Shown: positions 1 through 8,289, counted from the first letter of the stretch. The stretch: 64,000 bases of DNA from Bacteroidales bacterium (GCA_013376985.1 JACABB010000010.1:62001-126000), one strand, 5' to 3'. Numbers and translations are program-made. Notes: a model not told the origin generated them from the sequence alone.

Positions 1-1598
1 GCTATGTTTGGTAATGCTAGAACTGCCTTAAGGGTATTATAATCTAGTTCAAAAAAACTTTTTAAAGGCTCTAATATCCGATCCTTATATGTAAATTGAT
101 AAAGTCGTATAATCAGGTTAGGTAGCATCTCATGGGTAGCATATTTTTTTGCTACTTTTTTAAATAACGAGATTGTAATAATATTCTCTTTTTCAAGATA
201 AGCCCTTATGAGTAAAATCTCAAAAAGATTTCTATTTGAAATTTTTATTATTTTGCTATAACCACCATACTTATTATCAATATCTTCTTCAATAATAATT
301 CCAAAAGATATCAAATCTTCATAAGCTCTAAAATAGTTTCCTGCAAGTTTTAAATGTATTGGGTATATCTCTTTTAATGCATTTTTCTTTACCTCGTCAG
401 GCATCAAACCATAATCAGAAAGTTCGAGAACTTTATTTAGAATATCAGTTTTTTCTTCTGAATATTGGGCATTGTAAACTTGCTTATTAAGGAATTCTCT
501 AAAAATCTCAATCTGATCATTCAATAAATATTCATTTTCAGGATGGTATATATCTATGAAAAGTTGTAGGAAAAAAGGATAGGATAACGTTTCTTTTAGT
601 TCTAATGAGAACTCTTCAACTAGTGTCCTTTTTGAAAATTTTGAATTAATAGTATTATCAAGAATTTTTTGAATCTCATCAGATGTCAACAAAGGCATAT
701 TTGCTTCTTCTGCAGAAAAGGAGATGGGTTGAATGCAAAACCATTTTTCATTATTTTCGATAAATGGCTTAAATTTAGTCCATGTGTAGTGTCTGGCAGA
801 AATAATAATCTTAAGCCAGCTTGTCGTTGAAAATTTAAGTGAAAAATCAGCTAAGGAAGAATAAACTTTTTCCATTTTTGCACCGTGAAGATTTGATTCG
901 TCAAGGGCATCTATAATAAGAATAAACTTACCCGGTGGATTTAAACCACTACTTTGTATACCCCTTAAAAAATTATAATCTGGAGAAAGACCTAGTTGAT
1001 GCAGTAGCCAATCTTCAAAATAAGCTTCAGAATTTGCAAATGAATAAAGGGAAATTGCCTGCAAAAAAAGAATGATATTTGTTGAAAAATTCTTTTTTGT
1101 TGAGTTTTTTTCATACCAATTTGCAAGTAATGTTGATTTGCCAAATCCACCTGGACCAATTAAAGCAGTTGAATTATACTCGCTTTTGATGAAAAAATTC
1201 ATTCTTTCATCTGCAAATTGTCTGTGAATGGTTTTATTAAAACTTATACCACTCTTACGTTTTATATGATCAAGTGTATTAACGCTAATTTTTTTTGATT
1301 TTTCTAAAACCCTATCCCATGTATCAATTATATTGTCATGACCGATGCTAGATATCCTATTATTATCAATGAAATGTTCCCAATCTCTTAAACCTATATA
1401 ATGTGAAAGTATATCAAGCGTGACACGTGATGGATTAGAATTCGTAAGAAGAAGGCCGAATATTCGTCGAAGGGTGGCTGGGCTTAAATATTCTCTAGTT
1501 GTATCTAATATGTTGTTAGACAATAATTTACAATCTTTTTGACAGATTATTTTCTTGCCAAATGTCTTTTCTACAGAGTTTCTAAGTTTTTCAATCAT
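1..1598 (-). CDS. NACHT/STAND-type P-loop NTPase, 3' end cut by window edge
   Basis: Open frame of at least 532 codons read leftwards from an ATG at 1596-1598 and running off the left edge, so the C-terminus is missing. Residues 1-90 hold a short helical domain (TLRRIFGLLL, then LDILSHYIGLRDWEHF) that I recognise as a recurrent N-terminal module of Bacteroidota signalling proteins but cannot name. A Walker A motif GPGGFGKST (about residue 145) and a Walker B FILIIDALDES (about residue 230) are followed by a sensor-like SARHYTW segment and a helical region, as in NACHT/STAND ATPases that oligomerise on sensing a ligand. It is transcribed divergently from the unknown gene at 1763. Many such proteins act in phage defence or signalling; the sensor and effector parts are not visible here, so function is open. 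Confidence 0.72.
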   Translation of the reverse strand, partial: MIEKLRNSVEKTFGKKIICQKDCKLLSNNILDTTREYLSPATLRRIFGLLLTNSNPSRVTLDILSHYIGLRDWEHFIDNNRISSIGHDNIIDTWDRVLEKSKKISVNTLDHIKRKSGISFNKTIHRQFADERMNFFIKSEYNSTALIGPGGFGKSTLLANWYEKNSTKKNFSTNIILFLQAISLYSFANSEAYFEDWLLHQLGLSPDYNFLRGIQSSGLNPPGKFILIIDALDESNLHGAKMEKVYSSLADFSLKFSTTSWLKIIISARHYTWTKFKPFIENNEKWFCIQPISFSAEEANMPLLTSDEIQKILDNTINSKFSKRTLVEEFSLELKETLSYPFFLQLFIDIYHPENEYLLNDQIEIFREFLNKQVYNAQYSEEKTDILNKVLELSDYGLMPDEVKKNALKEIYPIHLKLAGNYFRAYEDLISFGIIIEEDIDNKYGGYSKIIKISNRNLFEILLIRAYLEKENIITISLFKKVAKKYATHEMLPNLIIRLYQFTYKDRILEPLKSFFELDYNTLKAVLALPNI

Positions 1599-1717
1599 TT
1601 AAGTTGATCGGAGATTAAATATTAGCACAATCATTTGGTTCTATTGTTATCTACAAATGTAGTAAGGATTATTCTTTTTCAATGGACATAAAAAAGAATC
1701 TTGACTACTTTGACCAC

Positions 1718-1747
1718 TTGCTATAGATATTTGACAAAATACATTTG
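1718..1747 (+). promoter_or_regulatory. Bacteroidota-type promoter for the gene at 1763
   Basis: A -33 TTG at 1718-1720 and a -7 TACATTTG at 1740-1747 are separated by exactly 19 bases, fitting the Bacteroidota housekeeping sigma consensus. The start codon at 1763 lies 15 bases further on, leaving a very short 5' leader. Confidence 0.6.
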
Positions 1748-1762
1748 TAAAAAATATCCTAA

Positions 1763-2590
1763 ATGCGGGTTAGAGATATAAATGAGTTGGAGAATAAAAA
1801 GCATTCAGAGCTTATTAAAGCGGGAACGCAACAAGTTATAGAGGAGATTATATTTTTAATCTCCAAAAAAAATTCCTATGATAACTCACTCTATTCTATT
1901 GGGAACAACCGTTCAAAGATTGCCCTTATTACTTTTAATGCGAGGGAAGAATATCTTAACAATAATCAAATATTAGGTTCTAGTTTTTATCAGGTTAAAT
2001 ATCAAAGTAATGACAATATATCTTTACAAATGGATAGTGGAAAAGATTTTAGATCAAGCCTTTCTGAAGAAATGCGTTTTTTTAACTACATTAAAACATT
2101 TCAGATCATACGCTTTGATGGTAACTCCATCAATAAGGATTTGAAAAGGTTAAAGGATGAAAAGTTCGAACTTGATCTAGTTCCTTTCTTATCACCTAAT
2201 TTTTCAGTGGATGATTTCATGTGTAATTACAAGTTATGTAAACCATTAATTGAACGTGTTTTAAATGGTGTATTTGCTTACCCTCGCCAGTATGCCATTT
2301 TTATTGGTGGGTGTTTTAATAAAATCTTAGCAGAATATACTGAAAAATCTGAAAATATATCATTTGTCTTAACAAGTAAAAACAAGCCAAATCAAAAATT
2401 TGTTGCCCAATTTACTCGTATTACTCTTAATTTTAAGAATAAACGAATTATTGCAGGTATTGCTGAATCTTTTTTTGATGAGAATCTTGATGAAATTATG
2501 ATTGAGAAATATGGAAGAGAAACCGTTTCAATTATTAATAGAGGACTCCTTTTATCAAACCCTCAATGGAATAATAGTAGAATAAGATAG
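1763..2590 (+). CDS. hypothetical protein, 275 aa
   Basis: I do not recognise this protein. It has no signal peptide, no membrane segment and no P-loop. The N-terminal 50 residues look helical and charged; the remainder alternates predicted strands and helices (for example YPRQYAIFIGGCFNKILAEY around residue 185 and FTRITLNFKNKRIIAGIAES around residue 225). It follows a good promoter with a short leader and lies divergent to the NACHT-type NTPase and upstream of a small membrane protein and a trypsin-fold protein, so it may be part of the same accessory module. Coding status is supported by length, codon use and the promoter; function is unknown. Confidence 0.7.
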   Translation: MRVRDINELENKKHSELIKAGTQQVIEEIIFLISKKNSYDNSLYSIGNNRSKIALITFNAREEYLNNNQILGSSFYQVKYQSNDNISLQMDSGKDFRSSLSEEMRFFNYIKTFQIIRFDGNSINKDLKRLKDEKFELDLVPFLSPNFSVDDFMCNYKLCKPLIERVLNGVFAYPRQYAIFIGGCFNKILAEYTEKSENISFVLTSKNKPNQKFVAQFTRITLNFKNKRIIAGIAESFFDENLDEIMIEKYGRETVSIINRGLLLSNPQWNNSRIR

Positions 2591-2631
2591 ACAAAAGCAA
2601 AAATTCTTACAACAACTGAAAAAGATTTTTC

Positions 2632-2790
2632 ATGATGCGAGTATTAATAAACAAAAATGAGCGGATGAAAAGGATAAGAATTTCCTTAAGAGATTATTTT
2701 GAACCCATTATAAAGATTGATTATGGTGTGTTCATCATTTTTTTCTTAATAACGATGCTGTTTTTACTAACAATCATAAAAAATATTTGA
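2632..2790 (+). CDS. small single-helix membrane protein, 52 aa
   Basis: A 53-codon frame between the unknown 275-aa gene and the trypsin-like gene, starting with ATG ATG. The first half is basic (RMKRIRISLRDYF) and the second half is one strongly hydrophobic helix (YGVFIIFFLITMLFLLTII) ending almost at the C-terminus, the pattern of a tail-anchored or N-in inner-membrane peptide. It is 41 bases after the upstream stop and 36 bases before the next start, consistent with an operon. No family recognised. It could be a structural partner of the neighbouring protease-like protein. Confidence 0.45.
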   Translation: MMRVLINKNERMKRIRISLRDYFEPIIKIDYGVFIIFFLITMLFLLTIIKNI

Positions 2791-2826
2791 CCTAATAATA
2801 TAACCATAACCTAAAAACCATACAAA

Positions 2827-3669
2827 ATGCTTAGTCAAGTTTGGAAATCGTGTCATGGATCTGTTTGCAGCTTAAATTTTCAAAACGAACGGGGTGTTAG
2901 TATTGATACTCTTTCAGGATTCAAAGTGAATGAATCATTGGTTACTACTGATTTTGCTTTTTATATACCAAAAGCAAAGAAAGTTGAAATTTCATTTGTT
3001 GGTGAGGATGCAAATAGTGTAACGGCATCAATGAAAATTCCTTATAAGGAGTTTATCAACGATCTTCGCATAGGGGTGTTTGATAACCATACAGGGTATT
3101 CAATTTTCAACCTCGATTTTCCTGATTTCAAAGAAATTCCAAGTTTAAAATTAAGTGAACGTAGGAAGTTTTCGATAGGACAACAGGTTGCCTTACTTGC
3201 CTTTAGTATGGGTTATTCGAATTTGTCGTTACGTTCTGGAATAATCTCTTCCTTTTTTACAAACCACGAGGGGGGTCGTTGTTTTCAGTATGATGGAATA
3301 TCATGCCTTGGGAATAGCGGGGGACCAATAATTGATCCGGAAACCAAACAGGTTGTAGGAATTGTTTCACGGAGAAATACACCCGTATCGCGTTCATACA
3401 AGCAGCTTGTTGATATAATTACCGCAAATATCGATGAGTTAAGTAAGATTCAGGGAGTGGTTAAATATGGTGATGTTGATCCTATTCAGGTATTAGTTGC
3501 AAATCAAAGTCAAATTAAGCAACTTGCCAATAATATATATCGTTATTCTGCTTTTGGCACTACCCAGGTAGTTATGTTGGATCAGATACTTTCATACTTT
3601 AATCAGAATACGGTTATTGAATCTTGCAATGATATGGTCAAGAAGGAATATGACTTGAATCTTAGTTAG
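2827..3669 (+). CDS. trypsin-fold serine protease-like protein, catalytic His apparently absent
   Basis: A 280-aa protein with the chymotrypsin/HtrA fold signature. The nucleophile motif GNSGGPIID (Ser164) followed by VVGIVSR is unmistakable, and GQQVALLAFSMGYSN with LRSGIISS matches the strand before the oxyanion hole. The usual His motif (as in VxTxxHVV) should fall at LVTTDFAFYIPKA (residues 39-50) but contains no His, and the Asp motif region (NDLRIGVFD) is only loosely conserved. No signal peptide, so it is probably cytoplasmic. A C-terminal extension of about 80 residues (after residue 200) has no known domain. In bacterial conflict systems trypsin-like proteins are common effectors next to STAND NTPases. 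This one may be a pseudo-protease or may use a displaced His. Confidence 0.7.
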   Translation: MLSQVWKSCHGSVCSLNFQNERGVSIDTLSGFKVNESLVTTDFAFYIPKAKKVEISFVGEDANSVTASMKIPYKEFINDLRIGVFDNHTGYSIFNLDFPDFKEIPSLKLSERRKFSIGQQVALLAFSMGYSNLSLRSGIISSFFTNHEGGRCFQYDGISCLGNSGGPIIDPETKQVVGIVSRRNTPVSRSYKQLVDIITANIDELSKIQGVVKYGDVDPIQVLVANQSQIKQLANNIYRYSAFGTTQVVMLDQILSYFNQNTVIESCNDMVKKEYDLNLS

Positions 3670-3688
3670 AAATTGATTTAATTTTCGA

Positions 3689-3717
3689 AACCTCGCTCGC
3701 AAAGCGAGGTTTTTTCT
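3689..3717 (+). terminator. rho-independent terminator after the trypsin-like gene
   Basis: Perfect stem AACCTCGCT/AGCGAGGTT with a 5-base loop, followed by a T-rich run. It ends the accessory block 20 bases after the stop codon at 3669. Confidence 0.85.
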
Positions 3718-3804
3718 TACTCATCTAAACATCTTATGCTTATAATTGTTAAGTAAAATTAGAACAATGAAAATATTCTAACTAATGTTGGAGGAGAAGT
3801 AAAG

Positions 3805-5667
3805 ATGGAACTAAACGAAACTCTTTTGTTCTTGAAAAAAATAGAACTTTTTAGGGACTTAAATGAGAATGAGTTTAAAGAATTGGCTAAAAGTGTAAAA
3901 GAGAAAAAGTATGTTCCAAATGATCTTCTTTTTCGTGAAAATGGTTCAAGGGAGGATATTTTTATAATCTACAGTGGAGAGGTAGAGCTCTTTAAAAGTA
4001 ACACCTATGGGGTTGAAACAAGGCTTACTCTTTTTGGAAAAGGCGATTTTCTGGGCGAGGGTTCTTGGGCGAATGATTCCCCTCATTCCACATCTGCAAG
4101 AGCCCTACAATCAACAATTGTTCTTGCCATTAATAGGGAATTTTTTAATAAAAGTGCTGATACTACGTTAAAGATATTCTCGAATATTACACGGGTTATA
4201 TCTCGGAGAATGCGTAGTGTAAATAGTAGGATGGTTAACCCTGCGGCTCAATATGAATCAGGCAGAACAAGAAGAGAGCATGATCTATTGGGTGAAAGGG
4301 ATGTCCCATTTGAATATTACTACGGAATTCAGACCCTCAGAGCTATTGAAAATTTCAATATCTCTGGTGTTACATTAAATTTTTTTCCTGCACTTATTGA
4401 GGCTCTATCAATGGTTAAAGAAGCTGCAGCTGAAACTAATTACGATCTTGGGTTAATTGATGAGAAGATTAGGAGTGTTATAGTGCTGGCTTGCCAAGAG
4501 ATTAAAAACGGAAAGTATCACAATCACTTCGTAGTAGATATGATACAGGGTGGTGCTGGTACATCAACTAATATGAACGCAAATGAGGTTATTGCAAACC
4601 GTGCTATTGAACTATTAGGACACGAAAAGGGCGAATACGAATACTGTCATCCCAATAATCATGTAAACCTATCGCAATCAACAAACGATGCATATCCTAC
4701 ATCGGTAAAAATAGCATTAATAAACTCAAATAAGAAACTTGTTTTAGTTCTCGAAACGCTTGTCGAATCATTTAGAAATAAAGCAAAAGAGTTTTCCCTT
4801 GTAATTAAAATGGGACGAACACAGTTGCAGGATGCTGTGCCTATGACTTTGGAGCAAGAATTCGAAGCTTATGCTGAGACTTTAAAGGAGGAGGTTGAGC
4901 GTTTAAACCAGAATGCTAGATTGTTTCTTGAGGTTAACATGGGTGCAACGGCAATTGGAACGGGAATTAATTCAGAACCTGGTTATACCGACTTAGTTAT
5001 TAAACATCTACGAAGAATAGCAAATTTAGATATTGTTTTAGCTTCTAATTTAGTAGAAGCAACACAGGATACAGGTGCATTTATTATGTATTCTTCGGCT
5101 GTTAAACGTTTAGCGGTAAAGTTATCGAAGATTTGTAATGATTTACGATTACTTTCATCTGGACCAAGAACTGGCATTAATGAAATAAACTTACCACCAA
5201 TGCAGCCAGGATCTTCAATTATGCCAGGTAAAGTAAACCCTGTAATACCCGAAGTGGTTAATCAGATTGCCTTTAAAGTAATTGGAAACGATTTAACAGT
5301 AACGATGGCTGCTGAGGGCGGTCAACTGGAACTTAATGTTTTTGAGCCAGTTATTGTTCAGAGTATATTTGAATCCATTGAAATGCTTAAGAATGGGATG
5401 AATACACTGAAGTATCGTTGTATCGATGGGATAACTGCAAATGAGGAGCGTTGTCGTATGATGGTATGCAATAGTATCGGATTAGTAACTGCTTTAAATC
5501 CTTTTTTAGGGTACGAGACCTCAACCCGTTTGGCTAAGGAAGCATTATTGAATAATAGAAGTGTATGTGAGTTGGTGCTTGAGAAAAAACTTTTAACAAT
5601 GGAACAATTGGATCAAATATTGGAACCTGAGAATATGATCAAACCTAGAAAGATGAAGTTGGATTAG
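3805..5667 (+). CDS. aspA: aspartate ammonia-lyase with N-terminal cyclic-nucleotide-binding domain
   Basis: A 620-aa protein, about 150 residues longer than usual aspartases. Residues 1-135 form a CRP-like cNMP-binding domain (GEVELFKS, then FGKGDFLGEGS and a SARAL phosphate-binding segment). From about residue 155 the aspartase/fumarase fold follows: GTSTNMNANEVIANRA, STNDAYPTS, GRTQLQDAVPMTLEQEF and the mobile catalytic loop GSSIMPGKVNP (about residues 469-479). The Gln in GRTQLQDAVP favours aspartase over class II fumarase, which has His there. It catalyses L-aspartate to fumarate plus ammonia in the cytoplasm. A strong purine-rich ribosome site (GGAGGAGAA) lies 8-10 bases before the ATG. 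The fusion suggests direct nucleotide or ligand control of aspartate breakdown; ligand unknown. Confidence 0.88.
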   Translation: MELNETLLFLKKIELFRDLNENEFKELAKSVKEKKYVPNDLLFRENGSREDIFIIYSGEVELFKSNTYGVETRLTLFGKGDFLGEGSWANDSPHSTSARALQSTIVLAINREFFNKSADTTLKIFSNITRVISRRMRSVNSRMVNPAAQYESGRTRREHDLLGERDVPFEYYYGIQTLRAIENFNISGVTLNFFPALIEALSMVKEAAAETNYDLGLIDEKIRSVIVLACQEIKNGKYHNHFVVDMIQGGAGTSTNMNANEVIANRAIELLGHEKGEYEYCHPNNHVNLSQSTNDAYPTSVKIALINSNKKLVLVLETLVESFRNKAKEFSLVIKMGRTQLQDAVPMTLEQEFEAYAETLKEEVERLNQNARLFLEVNMGATAIGTGINSEPGYTDLVIKHLRRIANLDIVLASNLVEATQDTGAFIMYSSAVKRLAVKLSKICNDLRLLSSGPRTGINEINLPPMQPGSSIMPGKVNPVIPEVVNQIAFKVIGNDLTVTMAAEGGQLELNVFEPVIVQSIFESIEMLKNGMNTLKYRCIDGITANEERCRMMVCNSIGLVTALNPFLGYETSTRLAKEALLNNRSVCELVLEKKLLTMEQLDQILEPENMIKPRKMKLD

Positions 5668-5828
5668 TCTGGAAAAATAAATAGATGTTAGTGTTGATTG
5701 AAATAATACATTTTTATTGTAAAATATTAAACATAACGAAATTAGACGATAATTATGTATAGAATTAATCTATTTTTTGTTAATTGAAAGGTATCCTAAA
5801 ATGATGTATTCTTTTGTTTTTTTAATCA

Positions 5829-5836
5829 TATATTTG
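5829..5836 (+). promoter_or_regulatory. candidate -7 element for the RiPP operon
   Basis: TATATTTG fits the Bacteroidota -7 consensus TAnnTTTG and lies 28 bases before the precursor ATG. No good -33 TTTG at 19-base spacing is present, so this is tentative. Confidence 0.35.
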
Positions 5837-5864
5837 AGTTATAAATTCCTTAAAATTCATAAGC

Positions 5865-6029
5865 ATGAAAAAGACTGTATGCAAGAAAAATTTTGAAAGC
5901 ATCAGGGATGCTGAAAAATTTGGAAAAAAAGAATTAAGAAAGATTCAAGGTGGGCTTGCCCGATGTTTGACTTTACTAAGTGGCGGAGAGTATGATGGAG
6001 GAGGAGATCCGTCCTCTTTAGATGTTTAA
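5865..6029 (+). CDS. gwsA: grasp-with-spasm RiPP precursor peptide, 54 aa
   Basis: A short gene directly ahead of the ATP-grasp maturase. The leader (about residues 1-30) is charged (KKELRKIQGG) and ends in a double-glycine, the usual site for C39-type leader removal. The predicted core (residues 31-54) is LARCLTLLSGGEYD followed by GGGDPSSLDV, combining Thr/Ser side chains with Glu/Asp, as expected for a graspetide in which an ATP-grasp ligase makes ester or amide side-chain links. One Cys is in the core and one in the leader. The start is the only ATG in frame near a candidate -7 element. Identity rests on position, GG leader and core composition; the mature ring pattern cannot be read from the sequence. 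Confidence 0.75.
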   Translation: MKKTVCKKNFESIRDAEKFGKKELRKIQGGLARCLTLLSGGEYDGGGDPSSLDV

Positions 6030-6042
6030 TGTCAAAGAATTA

Positions 6043-6084
6043 TTTTAAGAGGTGTGCTTAATCTTGTGAGTACGCCTCTTAAAA
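6043..6084 (+). promoter_or_regulatory. strong hairpin between RiPP precursor and maturase (attenuator-like)
   Basis: TTTTAAGAGGTGT (6043-6055) pairs with ACGCCTCTTAAAA (6072-6084), and pairing can extend inward by several bases, leaving a small loop. No clean T-run follows, so it is more likely an attenuator or mRNA-stabilising element that keeps precursor transcript in excess of maturase transcript than a full terminator. Confidence 0.55.
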
Positions 6085-6109
6085 ATTTTAAAAAAATCTT
6101 GTCTCTAAT

Positions 6110-7096
6110 ATGATATTGATAATATCAAAAGAACATACAGAACTTTCCACGGAAGAGGTAATTGATTGGATAGATTTTTTTGGGAAAGATTTTATTAGAA
6201 TTAATGGAGATGAATTTTTCAAGAAAGGCAATGTTGAAATCACTCTGAATAATTCAGAGTTAGTAATTAAATATAAAGATATTGAAATTCCTTTTGGCAA
6301 AATAAATTCTGTTTGGTTTAGAAGATGGTGGGATAGAGATTTTCACGATCTGTATGACAATAAAAATATAAATTATTCTATTGTAGATCAATTAATCTTT
6401 CATCAATCAGGCAACATAGTATCTCTAAGAGATTTGCTTTTTAAATATTTGGATAAGAAAAAATGGTTGTCTCATCCTTCAAAAATAGCAATAAATAAAA
6501 TCCATGTATTAGTTGAGGCAAGTAAAGTAGGACTTAATATTCCAGAAACTAAAATATGTTCTACCAAGAAAGAATTGATCGATTTCTTTAATATTCACAA
6601 AAAAATTATTTCTAAAGATTTAAATGATCCAATATTCTTTTTTGACGAACAATATTGTTATACATCTATTACAAATGCTATATCTAGGCAGAAAATATTA
6701 AACCTTCCAGATGAATTCTTTCCATCATTTTTTCAAAAATTAGTTGAAAAAAAGTTTGAGATTAGAGTTTTTTATTTGAATAAAAAATGCTATTCCATGG
6801 CAATATTTTCTCAGAGCGATAAACAAACAAAAATAGATTTTCGCAACTATAATGAGGATAAGCCGAATAGATTTGTTCCGTATAAACTACCCAGAGATAT
6901 TGAGAAGAAGATAATTCAATTGATGCAAAACCTTGATTTGACAACTGGCTCCATAGATATGATTAAAAATAAAACAGGGGATTATATATTTTTAGAAATC
7001 AATCCAGTGGGACAGTTTGGAATGGTTTCTAAACCGTGTAATTACTATTTAGAAAAAGAAGTAGCTGAATATTTAATTTCTCAGGATAATGGATGA
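6110..7096 (+). CDS. gwsG: ATP-grasp peptide maturase, grasp-with-spasm system
   Basis: A 328-aa ATP-grasp ligase of the RimK/MvdD-like graspetide group. N-terminal MILIISKEHTELSTEEVIDW and VWFRRWW (about residue 70) are typical of the grasp-with-spasm maturases. The ATP-grasp core shows KISNKD-type lysine region HKKIISKDLNDP (about residue 165), FFQKLVEKKFEIRVFYL (about 210) and metal/ATP ligands in DYIFLEINPVGQFG (about 300). By family knowledge it uses ATP to activate Asp/Glu of the precursor core for esterification with Ser/Thr. It sits 80 bases after the precursor and its stop overlaps the start of a small ORF at 7089. Confidence 0.86.
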   Translation: MILIISKEHTELSTEEVIDWIDFFGKDFIRINGDEFFKKGNVEITLNNSELVIKYKDIEIPFGKINSVWFRRWWDRDFHDLYDNKNINYSIVDQLIFHQSGNIVSLRDLLFKYLDKKKWLSHPSKIAINKIHVLVEASKVGLNIPETKICSTKKELIDFFNIHKKIISKDLNDPIFFFDEQYCYTSITNAISRQKILNLPDEFFPSFFQKLVEKKFEIRVFYLNKKCYSMAIFSQSDKQTKIDFRNYNEDKPNRFVPYKLPRDIEKKIIQLMQNLDLTTGSIDMIKNKTGDYIFLEINPVGQFGMVSKPCNYYLEKEVAEYLISQDNG

Positions 7097-7265
7097 AAAT
7101 GTCAGGTGTTTATTGGTAAAAGAACTACCAATTAATGTTCGCTCTTTATTGAAGAGGATAAAGTCTTGGAATGGTGATCCTAATAGATCTGTCAGAAGCG
7201 ATTTCTATCAAACGAATTATTCAGTTTGTAAGTATCCGCAGAAACCAATTTCTAAAATTTTTTGA
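7089..7265 (+). CDS. small ORF between gwsG and gwsS, 58 aa, unknown
   Basis: Starts 8 bases inside the end of the ATP-grasp gene and stops just before the SPASM gene ATG at 7277, filling the gap exactly. The product begins MDENVRCLLVKELPINVRSL and is basic, with two Cys and no membrane segment. I do not recognise a family. The tight overlaps suggest translational coupling and a real accessory peptide of the RiPP pathway (for example a leader-binding or scaffold protein), but an untranslated spacer or degraded gene cannot be excluded. Confidence 0.4.
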   Translation: MDENVRCLLVKELPINVRSLLKRIKSWNGDPNRSVRSDFYQTNYSVCKYPQKPISKIF

Positions 7266-7276
7266 AGAATTTTAAT

Positions 7277-8272
7277 ATGGTTGTTTTTAAATTATTTGCT
7301 TGCTGCATACCGGTTAAAGGGTTTGCCAATTACATTATTTGCGATCTGCAGAGGGCTGCGTTTATTAATATTCCAGAAGTTTTATATGAAATACTTACGG
7401 TTCATAAAAATAAAGAAATTTCAAAGATTAAACATAATTACAACAAGGAAAACTATCGATTCATTGATGAGTACTTTGAATACCTGGAAAATAACGAATA
7501 CGGATTTTGGTGCGATATCGATGAGATTAAGAATTTTCCTGATTTAAATCTAAAGTTTGAAAGTTCTGAATTAATAAACAATGCAATAATAGATATTGAT
7601 AAAAACTCAAAGCATGACTATGGTAAGATATTTAATGAGTTGAATGAGTTAAGATGTAAATTTATTGAAATACGATCATTTGATATTTTGCGTATTTGCG
7701 ATTTATGTGAAATTCTTTATCATACTAACAGTAAGATATTTAGAAATATTGATATTATTATAAAGTATTATAGAGATATTGAGAATGATATAAACGAAAA
7801 TAAATTGTTTTCTAAATTTACAAATATTAATGCTGTTTCAATTCACTCAAGTCCCAAGAATGAAAAATCATTTAATGGTAAACTTGTTTATTCAAAAAAA
7901 GTAATCAAGACATGTAACGATTGTGGAGAAATAGATATTGATAAATTTACTCTAAACATAGATACATTTACTGAAGCACAGCATTTTAATACATGCTTAA
8001 ATAAAAAGGTATCTATCGATTCCAATGGAAACATTAAGAACTGCCCAGCATTTAATTATAGTTATGGAAATGTAAATGAAGGTGATAGTATTAGGAATGT
8101 AGTAAGATCTCAAGAGTTTTCTAGGTATTGGCCAATAACAAAAGATCAAATACAGACATGTAAAGATTGTGAGTATAGGTACATTTGTAGTGATTGCAGA
8201 GCATTTGTAGATAGTATATTTGATAAACCTAAAAAATGTAATTATAATCCTTACACGGGCAAGTGGGAATAA
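7277..8272 (+). CDS. gwsS: SPASM-domain peptide maturase, grasp-with-spasm system
   Basis: A 331-aa protein when started at the ATG at 7277; a TTG at 7262 would add five residues. N-terminal FKLFACCIPVKG and YIICDLQR match the family of SPASM proteins paired with ATP-grasp maturases. The C-terminal SPASM region (about residues 235-331) carries the cysteines CLNKKVSIDSNGNIKNCP, then CKDCEYRYICSDCRAF, expected to bind auxiliary iron-sulfur clusters. I see no radical-SAM CxxxCxxC motif in the N-terminal half, which is a known peculiarity of parts of this family or a local loss. It probably helps modify or present the precursor peptide. No ABC transporter or C39 peptidase follows. Confidence 0.85.
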   Translation: MVVFKLFACCIPVKGFANYIICDLQRAAFINIPEVLYEILTVHKNKEISKIKHNYNKENYRFIDEYFEYLENNEYGFWCDIDEIKNFPDLNLKFESSELINNAIIDIDKNSKHDYGKIFNELNELRCKFIEIRSFDILRICDLCEILYHTNSKIFRNIDIIIKYYRDIENDINENKLFSKFTNINAVSIHSSPKNEKSFNGKLVYSKKVIKTCNDCGEIDIDKFTLNIDTFTEAQHFNTCLNKKVSIDSNGNIKNCPAFNYSYGNVNEGDSIRNVVRSQEFSRYWPITKDQIQTCKDCEYRYICSDCRAFVDSIFDKPKKCNYNPYTGKWE

Positions 8273-8289
8273 TATTACTATGTAAGATT

